Of a stretch of 64,000 nt of DNA, positions 42,443 to 52,104 are shown one piece after another. The position numbers and the translations under genes were made by a program. Under the pieces are notes generated by a model, which saw nothing but the letters and a program-made list of their open reading frames with translations, did not search any database and was not told where the DNA came from. The first letter of the stretch is position 1, and each line of letters starts with the position of its first letter. The DNA comes from Xenorhabdus japonica (lineage in GTDB: Bacteria > Pseudomonadota > Gammaproteobacteria > Enterobacterales > Enterobacteriaceae): contig NZ_FOVO01000013.1 of the NCBI RefSeq assembly GCF_900115195.1, positions 1-64,000 of the forward strand, given 5' to 3'.

Positions 42443-42871
42443 CTATTGATTGACAACAGGAATGGTATTACGTAACCAACTACCTAGTTTACGCTGATAA
42501 AAAGGTTGAGTATGCTGAATCAAATAATGGCTAATGCCTTCTTCTTTTTCATCCAGCAGGCAGAAATCGACAGATTCGTCTTCATCAAGATATTCGCAAG
42601 CCAATTCACCTGCTTCTTGAATCAAGAAATTAATCTCACTATCTGTCAATGTCGCGCTGAATTCTAATCCAATTAACAAATTGGGTTTTTCATCCACATT
42701 TTTATCATGGGCCATGACTAAAAAAGCTCGCCGAACAGATTTATATTGTTTGAATAAATCAATCAGTGACTCAATAAGCTTAGCTGGCTGTTCTTCTGGC
42801 TGACTCAGAGTAATACGGCTTCCGCTAGGAACCTTTATTTCGGTAGCGATAGGCCCATTTGATAAACTCAT
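42443..42871 (-). CDS. sseB: SseB C-terminal domain protein (shortened SseB)
   Basis: SseB (enhanced serine sensitivity protein) normally has about 258 residues in two related halves. This protein has 142 residues and corresponds to the C-terminal half only: SGSRITLSQPEEQPAKLIES, VRRAFLVMAHDK, LIGLEFSATLTD and GISHYLIQHTQPFYQRKLGS are SseB-like. It has its own good start (GGAG nine bases before the ATG), and only 171 bases separate it from pepB, so the N-terminal half is truly absent. Whether this is a local loss or the normal state in the genus cannot be told here. Confidence 0.8.
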   Translation of the reverse strand: MSLSNGPIATEIKVPSGSRITLSQPEEQPAKLIESLIDLFKQYKSVRRAFLVMAHDKNVDEKPNLLIGLEFSATLTDSEINFLIQEAGELACEYLDEDESVDFCLLDEKEEGISHYLIQHTQPFYQRKLGSWLRNTIPVVNQ

Positions 42872-42885
42872 GAAAATCTCCGAAC

Positions 42886-42945
42886 AATGTTGTTTAACTA
42901 AATGTTGTTTAAATAAATATTTTTTAAGTTAGTGCTGTTTGAATT
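42886..42945. repeat. Four 15-bp tandem repeats between pepB and sseB
   Basis: AATGTTGTTTAACTA, AATGTTGTTTAAATA, AATATTTTTTAAGTT and AGTGCTGTTTGAATT follow without gaps. The first two are nearly identical; the others are more diverged. Confidence 0.75.
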
Positions 42946-42972
42946 GAAGTAAAAACCATTAAAAATTTCAAC

Positions 42973-42998
42973 AATAGCTCCCCATAAGAGGAGCTATT
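42973..42998 (-). terminator. Probable terminator of pepB
   Basis: AATAGCTCCTC and GGGGAGCTATT on the minus strand form a hairpin, followed by GTTGAAATTTTTA, 45 bases after pepB. Confidence 0.6.
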
Positions 42999-43020
42999 CA
43001 GAAAGCTATTTTTAATTTAT

Positions 43021-43047
43021 TTCATTAATTTCATTAATTTCATTATC
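43021..43047. repeat. Three 9-bp tandem repeats at the end of pepB
   Basis: TTCATTAAT twice and TTCATTATC run into the pepB stop codon (43043-43045). Confidence 0.75.
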
Positions 43048-44338
43048 TTGCTTTTGCCATCAATAAATTAGCAATCGTGCGCACACCATAACCTGTTGCC
43101 CCCGCAGACCACTGTTCAACAGATGATTTACGGTAAGTCGCTGAACAATCGATATGTACCCAACCTTTTTTGTAATTTTCTACAAAGTGAGACAAAAACG
43201 CTGCTGCTGTGCTTGCTCCTGCCGAATGTGCTGGTGACGCAATATTATTCAGATCAGCAAAGTTGGATGGCAGTTGGCTACGGTGGAACTCCGCCAGTGG
43301 TAAACGCCAGAATAATTCATTTTCATTATCTGCCGCCACCATTAAGTCAGATACCAATTGATCATCAAAGCTCAGTACTGAATGGTAATCATTGCCTACT
43401 GCCATTTTTGCTGCACCAGTCAGGGTGGCAGCATCAATAATAAGTTGCGCTTTTTCTGCGCTGGCATCAACCAAACCATCAGCCAGAACCAGGCGACCTT
43501 CCGCATCCGTGTTCATCACTTCAACCGTTTTACCGTTGCGGTAGTGAATGATATCTCCCAATTTGAAAGCATTACCACTCACCATGTTATCAGCGATGCT
43601 CAAAAACAGTTTTACGCGATGTTTCAATCCACGGCTGATTGCCAGAGCCAATGCTCCCGTTAATGTCGCAGAACCACCCATGTCTGATTTCATAGAATCC
43701 ATGAAATTCGAAGGTTTAATACTGTATCCACCGGAATCAAAAGTAATGCCTTTACCAACCAAGCAGGCAAAAACAGGTGCTTTTGCATCTTTTGTCGGAT
43801 TGAAATCTAAGGCCAAGAACACAGGATCACGGGAAGAGCCGCGACCGACAGTATGTATCCCGGTATATCCCTGTTCATGCAATTCATTTCCTTTGATGAT
43901 TTGATAACTAACAACATCTCCCGCTACATCAGTCAGTAAATTAATCGCTCTCTGGGCAAGCTGTTCTGGCCCCAAATCTTCTGCCGGAAGGTTGATGGTA
44001 TCACGTACCCAATCAATGAATTTGATCCTTCTTTCCAGCTCTTGTTTTTCCGTCGCGGGTAGTTGCGGCCACTCAATTGTGCGCAATCCCTTAGGTGAAC
44101 GGAAACCCAACCAGAATGCCCAACTTTTTTCCAGATCCCAATCATCACCCACTAAAGCAATATTGCGAATTCCTTGCCCATCAATTTTGCGTCCAGCGCG
44201 TTGGATTGCACCCAGCTTTCCTTTGCCTTCCAAATGGATAGTGATTCCCTGCTCGTTTGAACTAATTAATGCTCTTTCACCCCAGCAAGCGCTAGCTGGC
44301 TCATAAGACAGTGTTATGGGCATGATTTGCTTTGTCAT
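43043..44338 (-). CDS. pepB: Aminopeptidase B (peptidase B)
   Basis: A leucyl-aminopeptidase-family (M17) cytosolic enzyme that removes N-terminal residues. The 431-residue protein has [20 protein letters not shown], the metal-binding [13 protein letters not shown] (about residue 277) and [15 protein letters not shown], with the two metal-bridging aspartates and glutamate in place. PepB lies next to iscX and sseB in E. coli too. Here a strong hairpin separates it from iscX, so it probably has a separate promoter. Confidence 0.95.
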   Translation of the reverse strand: MTKQIMPITLSYEPASACWGERALISSNEQGITIHLEGKGKLGAIQRAGRKIDGQGIRNIALVGDDWDLEKSWAFWLGFRSPKGLRTIEWPQLPATEKQELERRIKFIDWVRDTINLPAEDLGPEQLAQRAINLLTDVAGDVVSYQIIKGNELHEQGYTGIHTVGRGSSRDPVFLALDFNPTKDAKAPVFACLVGKGITFDSGGYSIKPSNFMDSMKSDMGGSATLTGALALAISRGLKHRVKLFLSIADNMVSGNAFKLGDIIHYRNGKTVEVMNTDAEGRLVLADGLVDASAEKAQLIIDAATLTGAAKMAVGNDYHSVLSFDDQLVSDLMVAADNENELFWRLPLAEFHRSQLPSNFADLNNIASPAHSAGASTAAAFLSHFVENYKKGWVHIDCSATYRKSSVEQWSAGATGYGVRTIANLLMAKAR

Positions 44339-44415
44339 TTTTTCTCACTTCTTATCTTATTTGTTCACTATGTCACATCGCTCACTGTTTCACAGTGAGG
44401 GTTTATTGATATAAA

Positions 44416-44437
44416 AAAACTGGCGATTGCCAGTTTT
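44416..44437 (-). terminator. Terminator at the end of the isc operon
   Basis: On the minus strand AAAACTGGC / GCCAGTTTT with a four-base loop is followed by TTTATATC, 80 bases past the iscX stop and 78 bases before pepB. Confidence 0.85.
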
Positions 44438-44515
44438 CCATTAAATTCAAACTATGCCAAGCCATTGAGTAAGGATCGGTGAGCTTGCGCTATTTTTTCT
44501 TGGGCAAATTTCGCA

Positions 44516-44710
44516 CTACTCGTATTCATCCAACCATACTAGCAAAATAGCTTCCAATATTTTTTCATTGGATTTCTGTGGATCATCATCAAAACCATCC
44601 AGTTCACAAATCCATTCATGCATATCGGTGAAACGCACTGTTTTAGGATCTAAATCAGGAAATTTATCATACAATGCTTCGCCGATATCACGACAGTCAG
44701 ACCATTTCAT
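44516..44710 (-). CDS. iscX: Iron-sulfur assembly protein IscX
   Basis: A small acidic protein of 64 residues that binds IscS and iron and tunes cluster assembly. It begins [20 protein letters not shown] and has the family's [17 protein letters not shown]. It is 14 bases downstream of fdx as the last gene of the isc operon. Confidence 0.97.
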   Translation of the reverse strand: MKWSDCRDIGEALYDKFPDLDPKTVRFTDMHEWICELDGFDDDPQKSNEKILEAILLVWLDEYE

Positions 44711-44724
44711 GTTCCGTTCTCCTG

Positions 44725-45060
44725 TCAGTGTTCACGCGCATGGTTAATGGTGTATTTAGGGATTTCAACAACTAAATCCTCATCAGTAACTTTGGTCTGG
44801 CAGCTCAATCGGCTTTCCGGCTCCAGCCCCCATGCCTTATCCAACATGTCATCTTCCAGTTCAGAGCTTTCTTCCAATGAATCAAAGCCTTCTCTGATAA
44901 TACAGTGGCAAGTGGTACACGCACAGGACTTTTCACAAGCATGTTCAATTTCAATGCCATTGCGTAATGCAACATCCAAAATTGACTCGCCTTCCTTAGC
45001 GTCCAATACTGCTCCTTTAGGGCAAAGTTCGTTATGAGGTAAAAATACAATTTTAGGCAT
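44725..45060 (-). CDS. fdx: ISC system [2Fe-2S] ferredoxin
   Basis: Fdx supplies electrons for cluster assembly. The 111-residue protein carries the adrenodoxin-type cluster motif [19 protein letters not shown] (residues about 41-59) with the fourth ligand at LSCQTKV near residue 87. It starts two bases after hscA. Confidence 0.97.
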   Translation of the reverse strand: MPKIVFLPHNELCPKGAVLDAKEGESILDVALRNGIEIEHACEKSCACTTCHCIIREGFDSLEESSELEDDMLDKAWGLEPESRLSCQTKVTDEDLVVEIPKYTINHAREH

Positions 45061-45062
45061 AA

Positions 45063-46910
45063 TTAAATCTCATCCACAGAATGACCCGCCAAAGCCCGGC
45101 GGATTGATGTGTCCATACGGCGTGCTGCAAATTCCTGCGTTTGTTTGTCCAATTGTTTAATTGCACTTTCAATCGCATCAGGAGATATCCCCTGAACACT
45201 TTCAATTAATACTTGTGCAGCAGCATCAATGGCCGTTTGTTCTTCTTGAGTCAGTAAATCCGCATCTTTTTCCAATGCACTGGTTAAACTTTCCAGCACC
45301 CGAGCCGCTTCGACTTTCTGTTCAGCCAATTTACGTGCCTGGATATCTTCCTGTGCATTAGTCATGGAATCTTTGAGCATGTGAGCGATTTCTTGATCCG
45401 ACAAACCATAGGAAGGTTTCACCTGAATAAAGGCTTCAACTCCCGTGGATTTTTCCAGTGCGCTAACACTCAACAGACCATCCGCATCAACCTGAAAGGT
45501 TACACGAATGTGTGCTCCACCAGCCGGCAATGGCGGAATACCACGCAGTGTGAAACGCGCCAGTGAACGGCAATCATTGACCAATTCCCTCTCGCCTTGC
45601 ACCACATGAATGCTCATCGCGCTTTGACCATCTTTGAACGTGGTAAATTCTTGCGCTTTTGCAACGGGAATAGTGGTATTACGTGGAATGACTTTTTCCA
45701 CCAGCCCTCCCATTGTCTCCAAACCAAGTGACAACGGGATAACATCAAGTAACAGCATTTCGCTGTCTGGTTTGTTGCCTACCAGAATATCAGCCTGAAT
45801 TGCAGCGCCAACAGCGACAACTTTGTCTGGATCGATAGAAGTCAGCGGCTCACGGCCAAAAAATTCGCCTACCATAGTGCGCACCAACGGAACTCGCGTT
45901 GAACCGCCAACCATGACGACCTGCAAAACTTCATCAGTTGTTACGCCCGCATCTTTCAGTGCCCGACGGCAAGAGAGTAATGTGCGTTTGACCAAAGAAG
46001 TAATCAATTCATTAAATTCGGAGCGGGTAATACTGCCTTGCCAGTCAGCAATACTGATTGCTGCCCGATCTGCCTCACTCAAGGCAATTTTGGCTTGAGT
46101 GGCAATGTCCAGCAACTGACGCTGCAATTTGTGGTCGTTATCGCTGATTCCAGCCTGATCACGTATCCAATTTGCCAGCAGCGAATCAAAGTCATCTCCA
46201 CCGAGGGCGGTATCTCCCCCTGTTGCCAGTACTTCAAACACTCCCCGGCTAAGGCGGAGAATGGAGACATCGAATGTTCCGCCACCAAGATCGTAAACGG
46301 CGATCACACCTTCCTGACCGGAGTCAAGGCCATAGGCAACGGCGGCCGCAGTAGGTTCATTCAAGAGGCGGAGAACATGCAAGCCAGCTAAGCGAGCAGC
46401 ATCTTTAGTTCCCTGACGCTGTGCGTCGTCGAAATAAGCAGGAACTGTGATCACGACACCATCAAGTTTACCATCCAAGGTTTCTTCTGCCCGTTGTGTC
46501 AACGATTTCAATATTTCAGAAGAAACCTGAATAGGATCTACTAACCCCGCTACAGTATTGATCAATGGCAAACCATTTTCACTTGCCTGAAGCTGATATG
46601 GCAGGTTGGGATAACGTTTTTGAATGTCCGCCAGAGAGCGTCCCATCATACGCTTGACTGAGCTGACAGTATTAACAGGATCAGATGCAGCTTGCTGACG
46701 CGCCTGCCAACCGACTTGAATGTCTTCTTGACGATATTGTACAACAGAGGGAAGCAAGTGACGGTTATCACCGTCTGCCAATGTTTCAGCCTGACCGCTA
46801 CGGACAGTCGCAACCAAAGAGTGAGTCGTACCAAGATCAATCCCCGCAGCCAGCCGACGCTGGTGCGGTGCGGCAGATAAACTAGGTTCGCTGATTTGTA
46901 ATAAAGCCAT
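45063..46910 (-). CDS. hscA: Fe-S cluster chaperone HscA
   Basis: A specialised Hsp70 that with HscB helps release clusters from IscU. The 615-residue protein has [12 protein letters not shown] (ATP phosphate loop), [48 protein letters not shown] and the peptide-binding domain beginning [13 protein letters not shown]. It shows the HscA family sequence rather than DnaK. The 112-base spacer before it carries 15-bp tandem repeats. Confidence 0.98.
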   Translation of the reverse strand: MALLQISEPSLSAAPHQRRLAAGIDLGTTHSLVATVRSGQAETLADGDNRHLLPSVVQYRQEDIQVGWQARQQAASDPVNTVSSVKRMMGRSLADIQKRYPNLPYQLQASENGLPLINTVAGLVDPIQVSSEILKSLTQRAEETLDGKLDGVVITVPAYFDDAQRQGTKDAARLAGLHVLRLLNEPTAAAVAYGLDSGQEGVIAVYDLGGGTFDVSILRLSRGVFEVLATGGDTALGGDDFDSLLANWIRDQAGISDNDHKLQRQLLDIATQAKIALSEADRAAISIADWQGSITRSEFNELITSLVKRTLLSCRRALKDAGVTTDEVLQVVMVGGSTRVPLVRTMVGEFFGREPLTSIDPDKVVAVGAAIQADILVGNKPDSEMLLLDVIPLSLGLETMGGLVEKVIPRNTTIPVAKAQEFTTFKDGQSAMSIHVVQGERELVNDCRSLARFTLRGIPPLPAGGAHIRVTFQVDADGLLSVSALEKSTGVEAFIQVKPSYGLSDQEIAHMLKDSMTNAQEDIQARKLAEQKVEAARVLESLTSALEKDADLLTQEEQTAIDAAAQVLIESVQGISPDAIESAIKQLDKQTQEFAARRMDTSIRRALAGHSVDEI

Positions 46911-46934
46911 GTATACCCCTATAAATCTATATCA

Positions 46935-46995
46935 GCCGAAATCTATTCAACTGAGAGCTATTCAACTGAAATCTATTCAGCCAAAAGTTATTCTG
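46935..46995. repeat. Four 15-bp tandem repeats between hscB and hscA
   Basis: GCCGAAATCTATTCAA (16 bases), CTGAGAGCTATTCAA, CTGAAATCTATTCAG and CCAAAAGTTATTCTG are adjacent and diverged from a common unit. Confidence 0.8.
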
Positions 46996-47022
46996 AACAA
47001 TATGATTCAGCTAAAAAGTCTG

Positions 47023-47544
47023 CTAAAAATCATCCAATAACCGCTCTTCCAGTTGTTCAACCTGCTGCTGTAATTTATCCAGAAAGCGTAATTTACGGAC
47101 TGTATCGGCTGCTATTGACCATTCGGCAGCATTTAGTTGCTGTTCCATCTGCTCACTACGCGTTTTAATCATTTTATTCAAGTGAGATGAAAAACCGTTC
47201 AATGCTGTTTCTGGATCTACGCTATGTTCAATGGCATCAAGCTCTTCACGTAATTCCAACTGCTGCATCAGGAAGGCCGTATCCTGCATCGTATTCTGTT
47301 CGTTGGATATATCGAACCCCTGCTGAGATAGCATGTATTCAGCACGTTTCAAGGGATGTTTTAGCGTCTGATAACCGTCATTGATAGTAGCGGCTTGTTG
47401 AAGTGCCAGCGTTTTTTCACGTTCTGGCTGGTTGGCAAAACGATCAGGATGAAACTGGCGTTGCAATTCCTGATAGCGGGTCGCCAACTGTTCACGATCA
47501 ATCGCATAACGTGTGGGCAGCCCAAATAAAGTAAAATAGTCCAT
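47023..47544 (-). CDS. hscB: Fe-S assembly co-chaperone HscB
   Basis: A J-domain protein that brings IscU to HscA. The 173-residue protein has the J domain at residues 1-75 with [13 protein letters not shown], and a C-terminal helical domain ([12 protein letters not shown]) that binds IscU. Start [10 protein letters not shown] is standard. It lies between iscA and hscA. Confidence 0.97.
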   Translation of the reverse strand: MDYFTLFGLPTRYAIDREQLATRYQELQRQFHPDRFANQPEREKTLALQQAATINDGYQTLKHPLKRAEYMLSQQGFDISNEQNTMQDTAFLMQQLELREELDAIEHSVDPETALNGFSSHLNKMIKTRSEQMEQQLNAAEWSIAADTVRKLRFLDKLQQQVEQLEERLLDDF

Positions 47545-47604
47545 AAGTTACTCTTGTTTTGCAAATACAATTAGTTTCGCAAAATGCAGGGTCAAAAAAT
47601 GGGG

Positions 47605-47928
47605 TTAAACGTGGAAACTTTCCCCACAACCGCATTCGCTGGAAACATTGGGGTTGTTGAATTTAAAGCCTTCATTCAGACCTTCTTTAACAAAATCCAA
47701 CTCAGTACCATCAAGGTAAAGGATGCTTTTACCGTCAATGATGACTTTCACGCCCTTATCTTCAAAAATTTGATCTTCTTCATTAATTGCATCAGCAAAT
47801 TCAAGTACATATGCCATACCAGAGCAGCCGGATGTTCTCACTCCCAAACGCAACCCTACACCTTTTCCTCGATTGTCAAGAAAGGCCAAAATGCGTTGAG
47901 CTGCACTTTCTGTCAGGGAAATTGACAT
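47605..47928 (-). CDS. iscA: Iron-sulfur cluster assembly protein IscA
   Basis: An A-type carrier that passes clusters to targets. The likely start is ATG 47928 ([17 protein letters not shown]), giving the standard 107 residues; the frame extends further upstream into iscU, but that part does not match the family. The three conserved cysteines are in [17 protein letters not shown] and [10 protein letters not shown]. Confidence 0.97.
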   Translation of the reverse strand: MSISLTESAAQRILAFLDNRGKGVGLRLGVRTSGCSGMAYVLEFADAINEEDQIFEDKGVKVIIDGKSILYLDGTELDFVKEGLNEGFKFNNPNVSSECGCGESFHV

Positions 47929-48022
47929 ACAACACCTCACTTTAAAACTAGTAAAGGTGGATATTGCTGCAATATCCACCAGAATTATTTTCTTTTTGCG
48001 AATTCTTTCTTTATGAAAAGCG

Positions 48023-48409
48023 TTATTTGGCTTGGCGCTTGCTCTTGTAATCAGCAATAGCAGCTTTGATAGCATCTTCTGCCAAAATAGAGCAATGGAT
48101 TTTCACTGGTGGCAATTCCAATTCATCAGCAATCTGAGTATTTTTAATCTTCTCAGCCTGTTCCAATGATTTACCTTTCATCCATTCTGTTACCAAAGAA
48201 CTGGATGCAATTGCAGAACCACAACCATAGGTTTTAAAACGCGCGTCTTCGATGATACCTTCATCGTTGACTTTTATTTGCAGTCGCATAACGTCACCAC
48301 AAGCGGGTGCGCCTACCATTCCACTACCCACTGAAGGATCTTCGCTGTCGAATGAACCAACATTACGTGGGTTTTCATAGTGATCAATTACTTTGTCGCT
48401 GTAAGCCAT
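48023..48409 (-). CDS. iscU: Iron-sulfur cluster scaffold IscU
   Basis: IscU holds the nascent cluster. The 128-residue protein has the three cysteines in [22 protein letters not shown] and HCSILAEDA, and the HscA-binding LPPVKIHC motif (residues 99-106). It is 24 bases after iscS. Confidence 0.98.
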   Translation of the reverse strand: MAYSDKVIDHYENPRNVGSFDSEDPSVGSGMVGAPACGDVMRLQIKVNDEGIIEDARFKTYGCGSAIASSSLVTEWMKGKSLEQAEKIKNTQIADELELPPVKIHCSILAEDAIKAAIADYKSKRQAK

Positions 48410-48433
48410 GTCGTTACTCCTGAAACCGTCTGA

Positions 48434-49648
48434 TTAATGATGAGACCATTCGATGGTGCTGAGATCCACACCCTGTTTGAACATTTCCCACAATGGAGAA
48501 AGATCGCGCAGGTGACCAATCGCGTTATAAATCAACTTGATTGTATAGTCTATTTCTTCTTCTGTGGTAAAACGCCCCAAAGAGAAACGAATAGAACTGT
48601 GTGCCAGTTCATCATTCATGCCCAGTGCACGCAGGACATAAGAAGGCTCCAGACTCGCTGAAGTACATGCTGAGCCGGAAGATACCGCCAAATCTTTCAA
48701 TGACATCATCAATGATTCACCTTCAACATAGTTGAAGCTGACATTCAAAATGTGTGGCGCACCTAGTTCCAAATCACCATTCAGGTAAACTTCTTCAATA
48801 TCTTTAATGCCGTTCCACAAACGCAGACGCAAACCATGCAGACGTTCTGCCTCTGATTCCAGCTCTTCTTTTGCAATACGGTAAGCTTCACCCATGCCAA
48901 CAATCTGATGAACAGGCAATGTACCTGAACGCATGCCGCGCTCATGACCGCCACCATGCTGTTGTGCTTCAATACGCACACGCGGTTTACGGCGAACATA
49001 CAACGCACCAATTCCCATCGGCCCATAAAGTTTATGAGCAGAAAAAGACATTAGATCAACTTTCAGCTTGCTGATGTCAATCGGCAATTTACCAACACTT
49101 TGAGTTGCGTCAACATGGAAAATAATGCCACGACTACGGCACATTTCACCAATGGTCATGATGTCCTGAACAATACCGATTTCGTTGTTAACGTGCATGA
49201 TGGAAACCAGGATTGTATCTTCGCGCATGGTTGCTTTCAGCTCTTTCAGATCCATCATACCATTGCTCATCGGTGCCAGATAAGTGATCTCAAAGCCTTC
49301 GCGCTCCAGCTGGCGGCAAGTATCTAAAACCGCTTTGTGTTCAGTTTTGCTGGTGATGATGTGCTTGCCTTTCTTCTGATAAAACTTTGCAGCACCTTTA
49401 ATTGCAAGATTATCTGATTCTGTTGCACCTGAAGTAAACACGATTTCACGCGGGTCTGCTCCAATTAAATCAGCAATTTGATTACGCGCAATATCAACCG
49501 CTTCTTCAGCTTGCCAACCAAAACGATGTGAACGGGAAGCCGGATTACCGAAGATCCCGTCAATAGTCAAATAGTTCATCATCTTTTCAGCAACACGTGG
49601 ATCGACTGGTGTTGTTGCTGAATAGTCCAAATAAATGGGTAATTTCAT
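48434..49648 (-). CDS. iscS: Cysteine desulfurase IscS
   Basis: A PLP enzyme that delivers sulfur from cysteine to IscU and to tRNA thiolation. The 404-residue protein has the PLP lysine in [16 protein letters not shown] (about residue 206) and the persulfide cysteine in [20 protein letters not shown] (about 328). It ends with WSHH. It follows iscR by 69 bases. Confidence 0.98.
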   Translation of the reverse strand: MKLPIYLDYSATTPVDPRVAEKMMNYLTIDGIFGNPASRSHRFGWQAEEAVDIARNQIADLIGADPREIVFTSGATESDNLAIKGAAKFYQKKGKHIITSKTEHKAVLDTCRQLEREGFEITYLAPMSNGMMDLKELKATMREDTILVSIMHVNNEIGIVQDIMTIGEMCRSRGIIFHVDATQSVGKLPIDISKLKVDLMSFSAHKLYGPMGIGALYVRRKPRVRIEAQQHGGGHERGMRSGTLPVHQIVGMGEAYRIAKEELESEAERLHGLRLRLWNGIKDIEEVYLNGDLELGAPHILNVSFNYVEGESLMMSLKDLAVSSGSACTSASLEPSYVLRALGMNDELAHSSIRFSLGRFTTEEEIDYTIKLIYNAIGHLRDLSPLWEMFKQGVDLSTIEWSHH

Positions 49649-49717
49649 TGCTCACATGCTCCGTAAGACACTTTTAATACTTTCATTGCCACACAAGTAT
49701 TTGTATTTGCCGCAAGG

Positions 49718-50209
49718 TTACGCTCGCAGGTTAACGTTAATCATCTCTTGAGACCTACCGTTGGTACGGCGCTTATCGCTGTCTTGACGATCAGCAACAT
49801 TTAATACTTCTTGGTTATTCACTAATTCTTCTAAACTGATGCTACTCAGAAAACTCGTGATGCGCTCACTGAGGTCACGCCACAAGGCATGAGTCAAACA
49901 CCGATCGCCACCTTGACAGCCTTCCCTGCCCTGACAACGAGTGGCATCAACGGATTCATCAACAGCTGAAATCACTTCGGCAACGAAAATTTTACCGGTT
50001 TCTCTGCCCAATAAATAACCGCCACCTGGACCACGGACGCTAGAAACCAGACCATTTTTACGCAGGCGGGAAAACAACTGCTCAAGATAGGAAAGGGAAA
50101 TTCCCTGACGTTCAGAAATGTCGGCTAATGGCACCGGCCCTTCTTGTGAATGCAACGCCACATCCAGCATGGCTGTTACTGCATAACGTCCTTTTGATGT
50201 CAGTCTCAT
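49718..50209 (-). CDS. iscR: Iron-sulfur cluster regulator IscR
   Basis: An Rrf2-family repressor that senses [2Fe-2S] supply and represses its own operon. The likely start is ATG 50209 ([19 protein letters not shown]), giving 163 residues. The winged helix is at [19 protein letters not shown] and the cluster ligands are in [13 protein letters not shown] (about residues 92-104). Two type 1 sites lie in its promoter region. The frame is open a further 20 codons upstream but overlaps the operator. Confidence 0.97.
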   Translation of the reverse strand: MRLTSKGRYAVTAMLDVALHSQEGPVPLADISERQGISLSYLEQLFSRLRKNGLVSSVRGPGGGYLLGRETGKIFVAEVISAVDESVDATRCQGREGCQGGDRCLTHALWRDLSERITSFLSSISLEELVNNQEVLNVADRQDSDKRRTNGRSQEMINVNLRA

Positions 50210-50248
50210 AACAAAAACTCCGTGGTAAAATATGGGTAAAATTGTGGC

Positions 50249-50273
50249 ATTCCTGACTATTTTAGTCAACTAT
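50249..50273 (-). promoter_or_regulatory. IscR type 1 binding site (site 1)
   Basis: The 25 bases contain CCTGACTATTTTAGTCAA and fit the E. coli type 1 consensus at 24 of 25 positions by hand count. The site lies 40 bases before the iscR start codon, consistent with autorepression by the cluster-bound form. Confidence 0.85.
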
Positions 50274-50298
50274 TTAACCAAGTAATTTACTCAACTAT
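50274..50298 (-). promoter_or_regulatory. IscR type 1 binding site (site 2, weaker)
   Basis: The directly adjacent 25 bases fit the same consensus at about 20 positions, including TCAACTAT at the right end. Tandem sites are also found before iscR in E. coli. Confidence 0.6.
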
Positions 50299-50365
50299 TA
50301 TTTGGCTACCTTTCACTTTTCTCACCTATCTACTCGGCTTTCCGATATTTTTTAACCGCATCAGT

Positions 50366-51100
50366 TTATTTTTTATCCCATTTTTCCATAGAAGTCAGTA
50401 TACCACGCAGGATATTCAGTTCTTGGGTTTCTGGTCGCGCACGGGTATAAAGACGTCTTAATTTATTCATTATCTGACCCGGATGTGCTTTGCGGATAAA
50501 GCCAGATTCATGCAATACCTGCTCAAGATGCTGATAAAAACGCTCCATATCTTCGACAGGCGGATACTCTGCCCCGTGCTCTGGAGACGTTGCTTCTTCT
50601 GGCTGTTCTTGAGCCGCAAGATTCGCCATACGAATTTCATAGCTAACCAATTGAACAGCCATAGCCAAATTCAACGAACCGTATTCTGGGTTGGTTGGAA
50701 TATAAAGGTGATAATTACACTTCTGTAGCTCTTCGTTAGTTAAGCCTACACGTTCACGACCAAAGACAATGGCAACCGGAGAGTGACTGGCAGTTTTGAC
50801 GCAACGCTCGCCACATTCACGTGGTTCAACCATTGGCCAAGAGAGGGTTCGGGAACGGGCACTGGTTCCAATGACCAACTCACACCCAGCCAATGCCTCA
50901 TCCAACGTATTCACGATCGTTGCATTGCCGATAACATCACTTGCACCGGCTGAAAGTGCGATAGAATGAGAATCAGGTTGGACAAGAGGATTCACCAGAT
51001 ATAGATTGGTCAATCCCATCGTTTTCATGGCCCTAGCGGTTGATCCCATGTTACCTGTATGGGAGGTTTCTACCAGAATAATGCGGATATTCTCTAACAT
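50366..51100 (-). CDS. trmJ: tRNA (cytidine/uridine-32-2'-O)-methyltransferase TrmJ
   Basis: A SPOUT-fold methyltransferase acting on position 32 of tRNA. From the ATG at 51100 ([20 protein letters not shown]) the protein has 244 residues; the open frame runs 18 codons further up without family similarity. SAM-binding knot motifs are visible at [14 protein letters not shown] and [20 protein letters not shown]. It lies upstream of iscR and divergent from suhB, as in E. coli. Confidence 0.96.
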   Translation of the reverse strand: MLENIRIILVETSHTGNMGSTARAMKTMGLTNLYLVNPLVQPDSHSIALSAGASDVIGNATIVNTLDEALAGCELVIGTSARSRTLSWPMVEPRECGERCVKTASHSPVAIVFGRERVGLTNEELQKCNYHLYIPTNPEYGSLNLAMAVQLVSYEIRMANLAAQEQPEEATSPEHGAEYPPVEDMERFYQHLEQVLHESGFIRKAHPGQIMNKLRRLYTRARPETQELNILRGILTSMEKWDKK

Positions 51101-51225
51101 GACGGCTTTTAAATTCAGTATAAGAGCCGAATATCTTAACACAGCATTAGTCATTTTGACGAACTACTGCTATAATGCGCGCCGATTTGTTTCTCGTTCT
51201 TTAAAATTCTGGTGGAAGATACCCC

Positions 51226-52029
51226 ATGCATCCGATGTTAAACATCGCTATACGCGCTGCGCGTAAAGCCGGCAACTACATTGCCAAAAGCTACGAAACT
51301 CCTGATGCCATTGAAGCAAGCCAAAAGGGCAGTAACGATTTCGTCACCAATGTTGATCGTGAAGCAGAAAAGCTGATCATTGACATCATCCGCAAATCTT
51401 ACCCTAAGCATACGATTATCACCGAAGAAAGTGGTGAGCACTTAGGAGAAGAAGACGATTTCCAATGGGTTATCGATCCACTGGATGGCACCACCAACTT
51501 TATTAAACGTCTTCCCCATTTTTCTGTTTCGATTGCCGTGCGTATTAAAGGCCGCACTGAAGTGTCCGTTGTTTACGATCCAATGCGCAATGAACTGTTC
51601 ACCGCAACTCGTGGTCAAGGCGCTCAATTAAACGGCTACCGTCTGCGTGGTGCCAATGCCCGTGATCTGAATGGAACTATCCTTGCAACTGGTTTCCCAT
51701 TCAAAGCTAAGCAGCACTCCATTCCTTATATGAATGTGCTGAGTAAATTATTTGAACGCTGTGCGGATTTTCGCCGCACTGGCTCTGCGGCACTGGATAT
51801 GGCGTATGTTGCTGCGGGACGCGTAGATGGCTTCTTCGAAATTGGCCTGAAACCGTGGGACTTTATGGGTGGTGAACTGCTTGTACGTGAATCAGGTTGC
51901 ATCATCACTGATTTCGTTGGCGGACACAACTACATCAACTCCGGTAATATCGTTGCGGGCAGCCCACGTATCGTTAAAGACATTCTGTCTGAAATGCGTG
52001 AAGAATTGACGGAAGCATTGAAACGTTAA
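51226..52029 (+). CDS. suhB: Inositol-1-monophosphatase SuhB / Nus factor
   Basis: SuhB hydrolyses inositol phosphate and also works in rRNA antitermination. The 267-residue protein has the metal-binding motifs IITEESGE (about residue 67), WVIDPLDGTTNFIKRLPHF and the C-terminal GLKPWDFMGGELLVRESG. It begins MHPMLNIAIRAARKAGNYI, identical in form to the E. coli start. A terminator follows. Confidence 0.97.
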   Translation: MHPMLNIAIRAARKAGNYIAKSYETPDAIEASQKGSNDFVTNVDREAEKLIIDIIRKSYPKHTIITEESGEHLGEEDDFQWVIDPLDGTTNFIKRLPHFSVSIAVRIKGRTEVSVVYDPMRNELFTATRGQGAQLNGYRLRGANARDLNGTILATGFPFKAKQHSIPYMNVLSKLFERCADFRRTGSAALDMAYVAAGRVDGFFEIGLKPWDFMGGELLVRESGCIITDFVGGHNYINSGNIVAGSPRIVKDILSEMREELTEALKR

Positions 52030-52066
52030 TTATTAAATAAATATAATTTGAGCAATGTTATTTTCA

Positions 52067-52095
52067 GGGCACCTAATTTGGTGCCCGTTTTCTTA
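52067..52095 (+). terminator. Terminator after suhB
   Basis: GGGCACC / GGTGCCC with a six-base loop is followed by GTTTTCTTATTTT, 38 bases after suhB and just before the end of convergent hcaT. Confidence 0.85.
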
Positions 52096-52104
52096 TTTTC
52101 GCTT

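Noticed and set aside
47929-48075. An extended N-terminus for IscA
   Set aside because: The upstream part overlaps iscU and does not resemble IscA; the ATG at 47928 gives the standard length.
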